64,000 nucleotides of DNA from Agrostemma githago (GCA_958450325.1 OY288262.1:12187081-12251080), one strand, 5' to 3'; positions 1-9,483 are shown, numbered from the stretch's first letter. The notes: generated from the sequence alone by a model not told the origin. Program-made: numbers and translations.

Positions 1-1130
1 ATTAAAAGAATTAAATTGAATCTCGTCGATGCTAAAAAATCGTTACATCTTTTTACAAAATACGACGATTTTAAACGCGGAGAGAATTAACATTCTTTTA
101 TTTTCGTTAAAATTCTACAAAACGATTTTTCAAAACCTTTTATTTACATTTTTTCTAAAACTATTCCGAATATTTGATATCGATTACATAATCGAATATC
201 GAATATAACGAATATAGAAAATATTAAGTCGGGTGCAAATTATGCAATATTCGCACACGATTTAATAAAATCATCGATTTTCTCAAAAAAAATCAATTTC
301 AAAAACAGGCCGGGACGCGAATCGCGCGCGTCCCGGGCGAGTCGCGCGGCTGGCTGGAACGCGACCCTTTCCTCGTTTTTTATTATTATTTTCGAACATC
401 GTTTTTTAGACAAAACAGCGTCTTTTTAGCAATATTTCAGATTCTCGACAAATATTTTCTCAATCTCACTCAAACACGAGTCAAAGTCATGCATATTATC
501 GTATTCATATTTTTTATTCAATCGTTACTAATACGTTTGTTCATCTGTTTAGCAACTTCTTTTTATCGTTTGTTTTATTATACTAAAACGAATCTCACAT
601 GCTAAATTCAACTTTGACGTTAATTTTCATGCATTAAACCGACTTAGCAACCCATTCAATTCCTCGCATGTTTAGGAAAACAATGTTTGCATATCATTCA
701 TCGTATTCATAACGCGCGTATTTAAAAATCATTCGATATCCTAGTAGAGGCCGCTAATGTGCGGGCGGGGTTGGGTGTTCTTTGTGAACTTCCCAACACG
801 TACCCTCACCCCTTACTCAGAACCTCGGTTCCAGATGTCCGAAACCATTGGCAACGAGAGTCATTCAATACACGATATCCGATAATGTCGGTATCGGTAT
901 CAAATGCAAAGGGACGAACCCGATAAACTCTGACATCGAAAATGGGCCGTATTTTGTACACGGCCCACTACGACATAGAGTGGGTTCGAGCGGGCCCGAA
1001 CTCCCACAAAGTTCGGTGGCGACTCCAACTTCGATTTAAATTTCAATTCGATCCATTCTCATATGGAGATTCATTCGCCTCCCCAAACCCGCGCGTGGCC
1101 GCGTCGGGGTGGACCTATGTCATGTCCACA
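1..1130 (+). mobile_element. 3' part of a large LTR (same family as 25408-27845), cut by window edge
   Basis: The end of this segment, from about 745 to 1130, matches the end of the complete LTR at 25408-27845 almost base for base: a GCGGGCGGGGTTGGG block, the CCCAACACGTACCCTCACCCC block, GGTGGCGACTCC, and the terminal CATGTCCACA. No primer-binding site follows position 1130. The next bases belong to a different repeat, so this is a solo LTR or the 3' LTR of an element that begins left of the window. Its internal variable segment near 311-335 differs from the one in the complete copy. No coding sequence is present. Confidence 0.85.
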
Positions 1131-1440
1131 ATGGAGTATCTTAATGACTTCCATGGCATTTTCAGTATAAATTACAAATAAAAACTCACAGTTGGTGTGT
1201 TTGATAATTTGCATATCAGCCATCGAAGGAGAAGTTGCAGCGGCGCGAGGAAGAAGATGAATAATTTGAACGTGTTATTGAGTGGGTTGATTGAACGTGT
1301 ATACTTTGATTGAAGATTGGTTTGGTTGTAAGTGATGAATGAGAGTATGACGCAGTATCTTTCTTTGAATGAGGGCGTTACTCTTTGATATTGTTTCCTA
1401 TTTTGATGGCAATCACATCCCATAATTATAGGAAGCAATA
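1131..1440. repeat. Direct repeat copy 1 (partner 1745-2095)
   Basis: Both copies begin with TGGAG(T/C)ATCTTAATGACTTCC and run in parallel through GATTTGCATATC, CATCGAAGGAGAAGTT, a stretch of GATTGAACG motifs, and CTCTTTGATATTGTTTC. They differ by many substitutions and small indels, so the duplication is old. Confidence 0.7.
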
Positions 1441-1494
1441 TCTTTCTTTTTTATTTTTTATTTTTTTACGGCGGTATTCTAAATCCTTTTGTCA

Positions 1495-1675
1495 CTCCAA
1501 TGCATTACAGTAACAGATGAAAAGAGTTAAAGTAACAGATGAATTGCATTAAAGTAACACGAGATTCAATTAACAGAGGATGCCTATACACAGGAGTTAG
1601 ACATTAAAATAACAGATAATCTATATTAAAGTAACACATTATGTGCATTACAATAACTTCATATATATGTTTGTG
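1495..1675. repeat. Dispersed AGTAACA/TAACAGA motif cluster
   Basis: The short word (A)AGTAACA or its variant TAACAGA recurs about nine times in 180 bases at irregular 15-30 base spacing, with A/T-rich sequence between. The same kind of cluster occurs at 6690-6840 and 7280-7870, inside the related + strand copy. It appears to be a property of this repeat family. Confidence 0.6.
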
Positions 1676-1744
1676 TGAAAAATTCATATAATGATCAGAC
1701 CTTTAATATTATGCAGTTTCCACACTGTAAACGTAAAATCTAAT

Positions 1745-2095
1745 AATATGGAGCATCTTAATGACTTCCATGACATTTCCAGTATAAATTACAAAGCAAA
1801 TACTCACCGTTTGTGTATTCGACGATTTGCATATCTGCCATCGAAGGAGAAGTTTGAGCGACGCAAGGAAGAATTTGAATGATTGAACTTGTTATTGAGT
1901 GGTTTGATTGAACGTTAGTTGCAGCGACGCGAAGAATAAGATGAATGATTGAACGATTTGCATAAACTTTGATTGAAGATTGTGTTTGTTGAAAGAGATG
2001 AACGAGAGAATGAACGTCAAAAGTGCTATGAATGGCAGTATGAATGAAGACGCTACTCTTTGATATTGTTTCTTATTTTGATGGAAGTAGTATCT
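1745..2095. repeat. Direct repeat copy 2 (partner 1131-1440)
   Basis: Second copy of the repeat at 1131-1440, slightly longer because of an extra GATTGAACG-rich stretch near 1890-1960. On the minus strand it contains the short exon-like sequence ATGCAAATCGTCGAATAC followed by ACAAACG and GTGAGT, comparable with the exon ending at 6428. Confidence 0.65.
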
Positions 2096-2193
2096 TTTTT
2101 TTAATAATGAAGGAAGTTATGATGGATCTCGTCCATCCATCCCTCTCTCATCCAATGGATGGGATGAGGACTTAAGGACTCAATATATTAGAG

Positions 2194-3257
2194 AGACTCA
2201 TAAGAAAGGATAGTTGCCATACCCATAGGTTAGCAACTCACTCTCTCCATCGTCTTCAATGGTCAATAAATACACTTGCTTGTTGTCTTCATTGTCATCC
2301 CTCTTTAAGCTTGAAAGTACCACATGGTTGAGGTAGTAGGCTTGCCATAATGTGAGGGGGTGGGGTTTGATGTGAATATCGGTGTAAAGTGAAGAGGATA
2401 TGAAGCGAGGGTATGTAAACGAGGTACATGGGTCATATGATATGAGCAAGGAAGGTTAGGGAGGTTGGGAGGGGGTGTACTATGGTTGGGTGGACTCAAA
2501 TGACGAAGAAGAGGTATGAGGAGGAGTAGGGGACCATCCCGGTCGGGATGGATGGTCCCGATCAGGATGACATACCCGTCCCGGTCGGGAAGCTTCCTTC
2601 CCGGTCGGGACGGACCTCCAGTAAGCTCGAAAATATGTACCTCCATCCCGATCGAGACGGCTCCTTCCCGGTCGGGATGCCGTACCCTTCCCGGACGGGA
2701 AGAGTCTTCTAGCCTTCCACAAACCCAAAAGCTTATCCTAAGCTTCAAAAACCTGACTTCCTTGGCCTCGATCCATGCTCTATCATTAGCCATTCTTCTC
2801 TAGGAATCACCTTCACTTCACACCTATCACAATAAACTTAAATACAACATCAAATTCCCTCCCTCACATCGCTCATCAACAATCCAAATAACAAGAATAT
2901 CACAAAACAAAGTGTCCTAGAAACAAAATCACAATAAACACAATTACAAACACAAAACTAAAGAGAAGAGAGGTAGGGGAATGTACAACATGACGGTTCT
3001 TAAGAAACTCCGTCAAACCAAGGATGGTGGACTCTCATTCTTCAACCATAGCCCTCAAGGTCATGGAGGAGCAAGTCGAACGCACTACCGACATCATAGA
3101 GACGGCCCAAAGAGTGCTCGAGCCAAGCAATCCTCCACGGCCTCCAAGGTGGAGGCAAGAAGTAGGAATCCCAAGACCCAAAGTCATCTTTCAAGTAGTC
3201 TCCGGGGTCTATCCATCCTACGAGCTTCACCGACCTCTTCCTCCCTAGGCATCGTCT
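2194..3257 (-). other. 3' remainder of the minus-strand LTR element, including a palindrome cassette
   Basis: This stretch lies downstream (minus sense) of the gag-like reading frame at 3258-4262. No recognisable gene is present. From about 2535 to 2715 there are six or more short palindromes of the CCCGGTCGGGA type with spacers of about 10-45 bases. A similar cassette sits in the 5' LTR at about 5670-5822. The rest of the two regions does not align convincingly, so I cannot say that this is the 3' LTR. A sequence beginning TGATAGGTGTG on the minus strand near 2838 faintly resembles the LTR start TGATAAGTGTAG. Confidence 0.4.
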
Positions 3258-4262
3258 TCAATCACTAGCAAGCTTCATATCCTCATCATGAGACACAAAA
3301 AACGGCTTTGGCCCCATTTTCTTGCTGAACACCCCCACACTTTCCTCAAGTTGTGGTTCCCCATCTTCATCACTCGTCCCCACATCATCTTGGAGGAGAG
3401 AATCGAAACTTCTACCGGCGGTTTCAATCTCTTCCAAACCATTTCTTGGTGTACTAGCAAGGGGCTCTTGATGCTTATCCACATTCTCGGACAAGGGCAA
3501 CTTAAGGCTTTCAATTTCACCCAGAAACTTCACAAAGTCCACCAAATCATCCAACTCACTTTCCCCCTCCAATTCTTCACCAATGATGCCTTCACCAAGA
3601 GCCACATCCTCGTTCGTCTCTTTTTGGGTAGACGATTGAGGTTCTTCAAAGCAAAGTTCGCTCCTCCTGGGGAATTCATTAGCGGCCTCGTCATTGGGTT
3701 GTTCCCCTTCCCCAAATGAACATCCCTCATCAACTTGTGAAGATCGAGTTAAAAACATGAGGGTTTGAGCCGTTAAGGCATTCAATCTAGCTTTACATTC
3801 CTTTCTTTCCCTTTGGAGTTTGGCCAAGAGTTCAGAATTCTTTTGCGATTGGATGGCCATCTCTTGTTGGTTCTTTAGCATTTGAAGCATTGATTGATAC
3901 AACTCCAAGTTTGGCGATTGGTGGTCATTGGGGTTTTGGTAATGAGGTTAAGGTGATTGGTAGTATTGTGGGTTATGGGGTTCATATTGTGGTTGGGGTG
4001 GAGGGTAATGTGGTGGGTTTTGGGAAAATTGGCTTCCATAAGCGTTCACTTGTTGGTAGCCGTTTCCATATCCTTGAAGTTCATACCCACTAGTGTCTTG
4101 ATTACCCCAAGAAGCTTGATAATGGTAGGGGGACGTCATGTCATACCCTTGGTTCATAGAGGGAGAGGGGTAGCTCATATCGGCTCCCGAGTGTGGGGAG
4201 TTTAGATCAAACCTCATACTTGCTCGAAAATCGCGGCTCGTACCCAGTTGAGGACTTCTCAA
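3258..4262 (-). pseudogene. gag-like ORF of a non-autonomous LTR retrotransposon, one internal stop
   Basis: Read on the minus strand from 4262, one frame stays open for about 334 codons except for a single TAA near 3945-3947. The N-terminal third is rich in Pro, Tyr, Gln and Asn (for example PPHYPPPQPQYEPHNP). The middle part (LYQSMLQMLKNQQEMAI and following) is predicted to form a coiled coil with many charged residues. The C-terminal part is very acidic (Glu/Asp-rich). No CCHC knuckle, protease, integrase or reverse transcriptase follows. The position, just downstream of a tRNA-Asp primer site, is where gag lies in Athila/Tat-type Ty3 elements. I infer a gag-derived protein of a non-autonomous element. 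Its function is not established. Confidence 0.5.
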
Positions 4263-4494
4263 TCTAGCAACCGTCCGTTAAAGCGGCTCTAAGTTGCAAG
4301 AGAAAGATGGTCACCACCTCTAAGCACAAACTGTGGACTAAGAGCAAACGTGAGAAGCCTAGTGCTTTTTGGGCACTAGACAAGAGAGAAATAAACCTCA
4401 CACACACAAGAAGCAAAGAAACAAAAAAAACAAAAACACAAAAACAAAAGACAAAGTCAAGTAACTAGGAAAACAAAGTCTAAACTAGCACCGT

Positions 4495-4513
4495 CCCCGG
4501 CAACGGCGCCAAA
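4495..4513 (-). promoter_or_regulatory. Primer-binding site complementary to tRNA-Asp
   Basis: The + strand reads CCCCGGCAACGGCGCCA, which is the 3' end of plant tRNA-Asp including CCA. The minus strand is therefore TGGCGCCGTTGCCGGGG, a perfect minus-strand DNA primer site. It lies two bases from the inner end of the LTR at 4515-6159. This fixes the orientation (minus) and identifies that LTR as the 5' one. Confidence 0.85.
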
Positions 4514-4823
4514 TTGATGGTAGGGATTTGCCGTGGATCCCCACCGATCAAATAAATAACCGGCTATTCCTAACTTAGGTAGATAGGGCAAGTCGGGTCG
4601 AATCCACGGAGACGGTAAGAGGCGTCTAGACTAAGGTCGCCCAAATACGAGACTCGGTCAACAAACTAGGCTAAACTAGAATGAAAAGGAGGGAAGAAGA
4701 CTAAGACTAAGGCTAAGGAAAACAAATAAGGAAACGGGCTAGGATTAGGTCGGGTTCAAAGGGGTAATGGAATGGTCAAGGAAGAGCTAAAGTGAAGGGG
4801 TAGTCGGGTAATCTAGGTGTAGT

Positions 4824-4990
4824 CCGGGCTCTCGCTACGTAGACCAACCTAGAGGTTCCACCTAAAACCCACCTTGGCGACACACATGACAAACGGGGTT
4901 CCTAGCGTGCTATCGTGGCCTAGGTCGCATCCGGGCTCTCGCTACGTAGACCGACCTAGGGGTCGTCCTCACCGGGCTCTCGCTGCGTAG
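4824..4990. repeat. Three copies of CCGGGCTCTCGCTACGTAG in the LTR
   Basis: Copies at 4824-4842, 4931-4949 and 4972-4990, the last with one change (GCTGCGTAG). Spacing is about 107 and 41 bases, and each is followed by related sequence (ACCAACCTAG, ACCGACCTAG). This is an internal duplication in the R/U5 part of the LTR. Confidence 0.7.
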
Positions 4991-5611
4991 TGAGGGAACC
5001 AAACCCACAAACAAACTATCACCCACAAGAGAAAGGCAAGAAAAACAAGCATATGCATCTACATGCCATTCAAGCATTTCAACAAACATGTAACATGCAT
5101 CAAACCAAGAGGAAACCCAAATCTTCCACCAACATCTCCAACAAACCCTTAATCACCCATTAAACACCCATTAAACACCCTAATCACCTTACTAACCCTA
5201 GCAAGAATCTACTCAAACATAATTAAAGGAAAAACTAACAAGAACAAGATAAACTAACTCAAACAACAAAACATACATAATGAAACTAGTAAAACAATGA
5301 ACAATGAACTTAACAATGAACAAAGATTAAAACTTTAATGATAAAACAAAGATTAAAGGAAAGGATAAGAAGATTATACCAAACTACAAAGGAAAGGAAA
5401 AGAGGAACACTTGCATAAAAGAAAACCCAAACAATTTCACCAAGGTTGTCAAGCTTGATAGATTCTTCAAGAGATCCAATAATACAAGAGTAATTACTAG
5501 ATTAACGACTAATTAAGGAATAATCTACACTAATCTATGCTAATCTAATCTAAAATAGTCTAGGGTTTTAGGGGAAGTCAAGAACATAATGTATGATTAC
5601 AAGAGGAGGGG

Positions 5612-5619
5612 TATTTATA
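5612..5619 (-). promoter_or_regulatory. Likely TATA box of the minus-strand LTR
   Basis: The minus strand reads CCATATAAATACCCC here, a good plant TATA element. It lies about 1.1 kb upstream of the primer site, downstream of the palindrome cassette, and is followed by C/T-rich sequence. It would start transcripts that run through the gag-like frame. Inferred from sequence only. Confidence 0.5.
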
Positions 5620-6364
5620 TGGTTACAAGAGTGAAGGGGAAGAAAGAAAGTGAACACGGGCTGCAGCACCCCCGTCCCGACCGAGACGGCCCCATCCCGT
5701 CCGGGAAAGGCTGGTCCCGACCGAGACAAGGTTGGTCTCGGCCGAGATGGCCCAAAACAGGGGCTGGTTGCTTTGTACACCCCTTCCCGGTCGGGAAGGC
5801 CACTATCCCGCCCGGGAAGGGTCTTGTAGGCCTCCAATAAGAGCTCTAAGGTCCCTCCTTGCATCTCATGGGCTTCTCATCGATTCTCGGGGCTCGGGAT
5901 CGAGTCTAAGAGGCTCGGGATTGGGTCCCAAGGTCTCGGGATCGAAACTAAGGCATCGAGTAATCGTTCCTTCACTTTGTTGGCTCCAAAAAGTGTATGT
6001 ATCGAGTCGGAATTGCTCCAACTCTTCATGAATGGTCATGGGAACCTGAAACGAACTAAAGGAAGCATAAGTAGCCCATAAACCGCTCCCAAGGAGCGAT
6101 TCCACAAGGAAAATGGGACCAAAACATAACAAAATAGGCACTACAAACTACACTTATCAATGGACAAGATTCATCCTAGTATTTGCATTAAAAAAAAAAT
6201 TACGTTCCTAAAATAGCTCCCATGAATTTAGGAAACAATAACTCCCTTAATCACATTCATTCATCATTCACGTTCATTCAAACCTGAAAAAAAAACCCTT
6301 TCTTCATCACGTTCATTCATTCATTCATTCAATCAATCAATTCTGTGCTCGAAATCCTGTTACA

Positions 6365-7150
6365 ATGGATTCAATGACCGCGTCATCTTCTTCAACTGTT
6401 GATAAGCAATTGATCGAGTATAACAATGGTGAGTTTCAATATTTCTTTCACGTTTTGATTCAATTTTTATCCATGGATACATCGTGCGTCAATTTGCGTT
6501 CTTTTTTTACGTCAATTTTTATGTTGATATTGCTTTCATTGTCATTTCATTCATCATAGTTTCGTATCAATGGTTAATTGCTCTCTCGATCTTTATAGAT
6601 TCTAGGGTTTTATGTTTGTTATTTAGATTTTTCATTATATCCACTGATACTATTGTTTTGATTTCTATTAACGCAGAAACGTCGTTGAAGTAACATACCT
6701 TCTGAGTTAAAGTAACACTTAATTTTAATTACAGTAACACAAATGAACGTTGAGAAAAGGGTTTTGATGATGATGTTAAAGTAACGTATTGTACTCGTTA
6801 GAGTAACACAACTTGGGAATTGAAGTAACACATTATTTGCATGGGTGTAACGCTGTTCAATTTTGTGCAGGTGGTATTGGCAAAGATGCGAATGTATGGG
6901 ACAACACTGAAAAAGGTGGAATTTTATTCATTTGATTAATCATGGATTAATAACAATGGTTCATTGCTCTCGTTTTAGTATAAATTCCAGGTTTAACGTA
7001 TTCTTCACTGATATTATTGTTTTGTTTTATGTTGAAGCAGATGAAGAAACTGAAGAAGACACTGATTTTATTGTTTTGTTTTATGTTGAAGAAGATGAGG
7101 AAACTGAAGAAGACATTGAGGAAGATGAGAAGGAGAAACAAGTGTTTTGA
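6365..7150 (+). CDS. Small gene-like segment, three putative exons, unknown product
   Basis: Putative exon 1 (6365-6428) starts ATGGATTCAATG and ends at a GTGAGT donor. Exon 2 (6871 to about 6917) follows TTTTGTGCAG. Exon 3 (7041-7150) follows TTGAAGCAG and ends in TGA. The joins keep one frame: a Ser/Thr-rich start, VDKQLIEYNNG, then GKDANVWDNTEK, then an acidic tail of EE/ED repeats. About 70 residues in total. The family is not recognised. It may be the 5' end of a transposon-captured or transposon-encoded gene. Exon 3 contains a partial tandem duplication that includes the end of the preceding intron, which suggests decay. Confidence 0.3.
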
Positions 7151-7870
7151 GAATAGTTGTGTTTTTGGTCATTCTAAGAATTTTTTTTTTGGTTTACAAG
7201 AATAACTGATTTTGTACACATTTTTTTACACATATCGCTATGCTACGTATTAACTCTATATTTTATTTAATACATGTGTATTTGGTTAGAGTAACATCTC
7301 ATATCTATTGGAGTAACACCTTTCTTGAGTTACAGTAACAGACATAATCCATGAAAGTAACATCTCATATCTATCGAAGTAACACCTTTCTTGAGTTACA
7401 GTAACAAACATAATCCAAAATTAACTCTATTTTATTTAATACATGTGTATTTAGTTAGAGTAACATCCCATATCTATTGGAGTAACACCTTTTTTGAGTT
7501 ACAGTAACAGACATAATCCATGAAAGTAACTGAGCACATCAGCGTTGTTTAAACAAATGATTACCAAAGTAACTGAGGATAACTTGGATTAGAATCATTC
7601 ATTTTGAAATTAACAACTTTCGTTCTTTAAAGAACCATACATAATGCGTCATAGTGATTGATGATAATATCAATGAAAGTGATTATGAGACCACACCATT
7701 AATATCAATGAAACTTAATCATTAGACGTAGAATAACATCATTAATCAATTAGAGTAACATCATGTGTTCATTAAAGTAACAGTTACAATGTGTCAGTGT
7801 AATACACTGATTATGAGACCACATTTGTATCTTGGGTAAACTCCATTCATTCCCATAGTAACATCAGTCG
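6690..7870. repeat. Dispersed AGTAACA motif arrays
   Basis: Words of the form (A)AGTAACA, with variants AGTAACG and TAGAGTAACATC, recur at least twenty times, mainly at 6690-6850, 7280-7400 and 7455-7560. Two near-identical blocks of about 85 bases (each GAGTAACATC(T/C)CATATCTAT ... AGTTACAGTAACA) make a local tandem repeat around 7285-7530. Confidence 0.6.
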
Positions 7871-8237
7871 TTTCAGAAGAAGGTGACATAATTCATTAGA
7901 CACATCATTTTTTCCGACCCTTTGTTGGCTTGATCTTGGGACCGTCGATGATCTGTCTCGCGTCTGGGACCGTCTGTTCTTGTCTGCCAATACGAATATG
8001 AATTACCTTTGCTTGAGTTGAAGATGAAGTTGAAGGGTTTTTGTTAGGCGGGTGTGTTTGAATGAAAAAATTGAATGGGATGAAAGAGAACGTGTTATTA
8101 GTTGGAGGTAATTAAGGGAGGATAGAAGATTTTATTATATTTTTTCCAAGATATGGTAGTTATTACCTTAATTACAACACTCAATCACCACCATCCATCC
8201 CTTTTAGATCAATGGCTCTAAATAGGACTTATGGACT

Positions 8238-8239
<2 letters not shown>

Positions 8240-8299
<60 letters not shown>
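8240..8299. repeat. (AT)n microsatellite
   Basis: About 30 uninterrupted AT units directly after the terminal sequence of the 6160-8246 repeat and before the next TIR element. It is likely a length-variable tract. Confidence 0.95.
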
Positions 8300-8300
<1 letters not shown>

Positions 8301-8661
8301 CTATATAGAGTGAGGATCCGGTGAGTCTCTCCTCTTACGTGAGTCCGTCCCGTGATTTTGGACCATTAGATATGGCAAGATCTACGGTGCTGATTGATTG
8401 GGAAATCAAGACACGCGGATCCCTAATTTCTTGATTATACATATTGTCTCCATATCCCTCTCTCCCACCGCTGTTTCTTTCCTTTACTTTAATATTTTCC
8501 ATCCATGAACTCATTTAATTTTGCTTAAACTTTAATGAAGTATCATCCATCAATCCTCAATTAAATAAAAAATGTTTCGCATAAAATAAGATGCACTTAA
8601 GAAGATCTTCATTAAAGTGAATAAAGAATTATCATTGAAATTTATCCATCTTAGAATTGCT

Positions 8662-8851
8662 CACAAGATGAAGATATCAAATTAAAGAGCGTAATGATTT
8701 TTCACGTAATCTGTGAATCGAGGAGACATATAACGTAATCGAATAGCCGAGTATTGTGTTTTTCACGTAATTAATTATTATCTGATTTGTATCAATCTCA
8801 TGACAAATTTTCAAATCATTACGCTCTTTAATTTGATATCTTCATCTTGTG
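8662..8851. repeat. Perfect 39-bp inverted repeat with 112-base loop
   Basis: 8662-8700 (starting CACAAGATGAAGATATC) is the exact reverse complement of 8813-8851. The loop repeats TTTTTCACGTAAT twice. It lies within the TIR element at 8316-9230. Confidence 0.9.
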
Positions 8852-8862
8852 ATTTTAATTTG

Positions 8863-9137
8863 TGTTATTGTAATAGTGCTCTGTTACTGTAACAGTGCTA
8901 CTGTTAATCTCATGTTGATGCTACTTTGTAGTGTCAATTGATAAATGAATTTGACATTATTACTGTAATTCGTTATTACTGTGACAGTGTCATAGTAAGA
9001 TATTTATAACTCTTTAATTTCATATTACTGTGACATTATTATTGTAATTCCTTATTACTGTGACACTGTCACAGTAAGATTTTTGTGTTACTGTAATAGT
9101 GTTCTGTTACTGTAACAGTGCTACTGTTAATCTCATG
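8863..9137. repeat. 52-bp direct repeats (8863-8914 and 9086-9137)
   Basis: The two copies share CTGTTACTGTAACAGTGCTA and the following CTGTTAATCTCATG, with two changes in the first 20 bases. The unit itself contains the palindrome CTGTTACTGTAACAG. Between them, a second pair based on TTACTGTGACA lies at about 8973-9005 and 9053-9085. Confidence 0.8.
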
Positions 9138-9233
9138 ACGCTGAGATTGAATCTCAGCCATTCATCTGATTTGATCATGTGGTTGTGATTTGCGGGACGG
9201 ACTCATTTAAAGAAGACCGACTCACCGGATGCA

Positions 9234-9238
<5 letters not shown>

Positions 9239-9303
<65 letters not shown>
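9239..9303. repeat. (TA)n then (GA)n compound microsatellite
   Basis: About 20 TA units run into about 12 GA units. The tract separates the TIR element from the palindromic MITE at 9304-9483. Confidence 0.95.
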
Positions 9304-9310
<7 letters not shown>

Positions 9311-9483
9311 GGTTCAAATAAGGTCCACAATTTTTTTAAGTCTATATTGAAGTTACAGATGACATACGCTAAAGTTGCATTTGTTCAAAATTGATATATA
9401 TACAAATGCAACTTTAGCGTATGTCTATCTGTAACTTCAATATAGACTTAAAAAAATTGTGGACCTTATTTGAACCTACCTCT
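9304..9483. mobile_element. Palindromic (fold-back) MITE, 180 bases
   Basis: The left arm begins AGAGGTAGGTTCAAATAAGG and the right arm ends with its reverse complement. The arms, about 81 bases each, are identical except for a one-base indel near GATGACATACG versus GATAGACATACG. The loop is about 17 A/T-rich bases. Both flanks are simple repeats ((GA)n left, (TA)n right), so the target duplication cannot be defined. There is no coding capacity. Confidence 0.8.

Larger units (their letters stand above)
1131..2193 (-). mobile_element. Fragment of a TIR-type repeat family (related to 6160-8246), internally duplicated
   Basis: On the minus strand this segment resembles 6160-8246. It has an A/T-rich leader, a short exon-like stretch ending in EYTNG followed by a GTGAGT-type donor (near 1810-1840), and then DNA studded with AGTAACA. 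Its right edge (about 2140-2193: ATCCATCCC, then GGACTTAAGGACTC) matches the right edge of the + copy (8197-8246: ATCCATCCC, then GGACTTATGGACTC) when both are read on the + strand, as expected for terminal inverted repeats of one family. Inside, 1131-1440 and 1745-2095 are two diverged direct copies. A non-autonomous Mutator-like element is my best guess. No transposase is visible. Confidence 0.45.
4515..6159 (-). mobile_element. 5' LTR of the tRNA-Asp-primed retrotransposon
   Basis: Minus-strand LTR of about 1645 bases. It begins TGATAAGTGTAG (plus-strand end at 6159) and ends CTACCATCA (plus-strand start at 4515), directly followed by the tRNA-Asp primer site. It holds a TATA box near 5612, a palindrome cassette at about 5670-5822, and three copies of CCGGGCTCTCGCTACGTAG near 4824-4990. 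The start and end are chosen from the TG...CA ends and the primer site. No matching 3' LTR was found to the left, so the element is incomplete or strongly diverged. Confidence 0.75.
6160..8246 (+). mobile_element. TIR-type repeat with a small gene-like segment and AGTAACA arrays
   Basis: Related to 1131-2193 but in the opposite orientation. It has a leader with CATTCATTCA repeats, a short spliced-looking coding segment at 6365-7150, then about 1 kb of non-coding DNA rich in AGTAACA words, and it ends at 8197-8246 with the terminal sequence ATCCATCCC ... GGACTTATGGACTC. The left terminal repeat is not visible, probably lost where the LTR element at 2194-6159 abuts. No transposase domain is recognised. 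Confidence 0.4.
8316..9230. mobile_element. Non-autonomous TIR element in a TA-rich tract, about 915 bases
   Basis: The left end reads ATCCGGTGAGTC ... TGAGTCCGTCCCG. The right end, read as reverse complement, is ATCCGGTGAGTC ... TGAGTCCGTCCCG. The inverted ends run for about 45 bases with roughly a quarter of positions changed. Both flanks are (TA)n tracts joined by TTTCTATATA-like sequence, so a target duplication cannot be told from the microsatellite. There is no coding capacity. The class is uncertain. Long TIRs fit a Mutator-like element best. Confidence 0.5.

Noticed and set aside
2305..2793. A 162-codon minus-strand frame with repeated SRPGR and PDRDG text
   Set aside because: The repeated residues come from translating the CCCGGTCGGGA palindromes; the same effect occurs in other frames and in the LTR at 5568-5864.
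2838..2850. A 3' LTR for the minus-strand tRNA-Asp-primed element starting at TGATAGGTGTG
   Set aside because: Only about ten bases resemble the 5' LTR start, and the following sequence does not align over its length.
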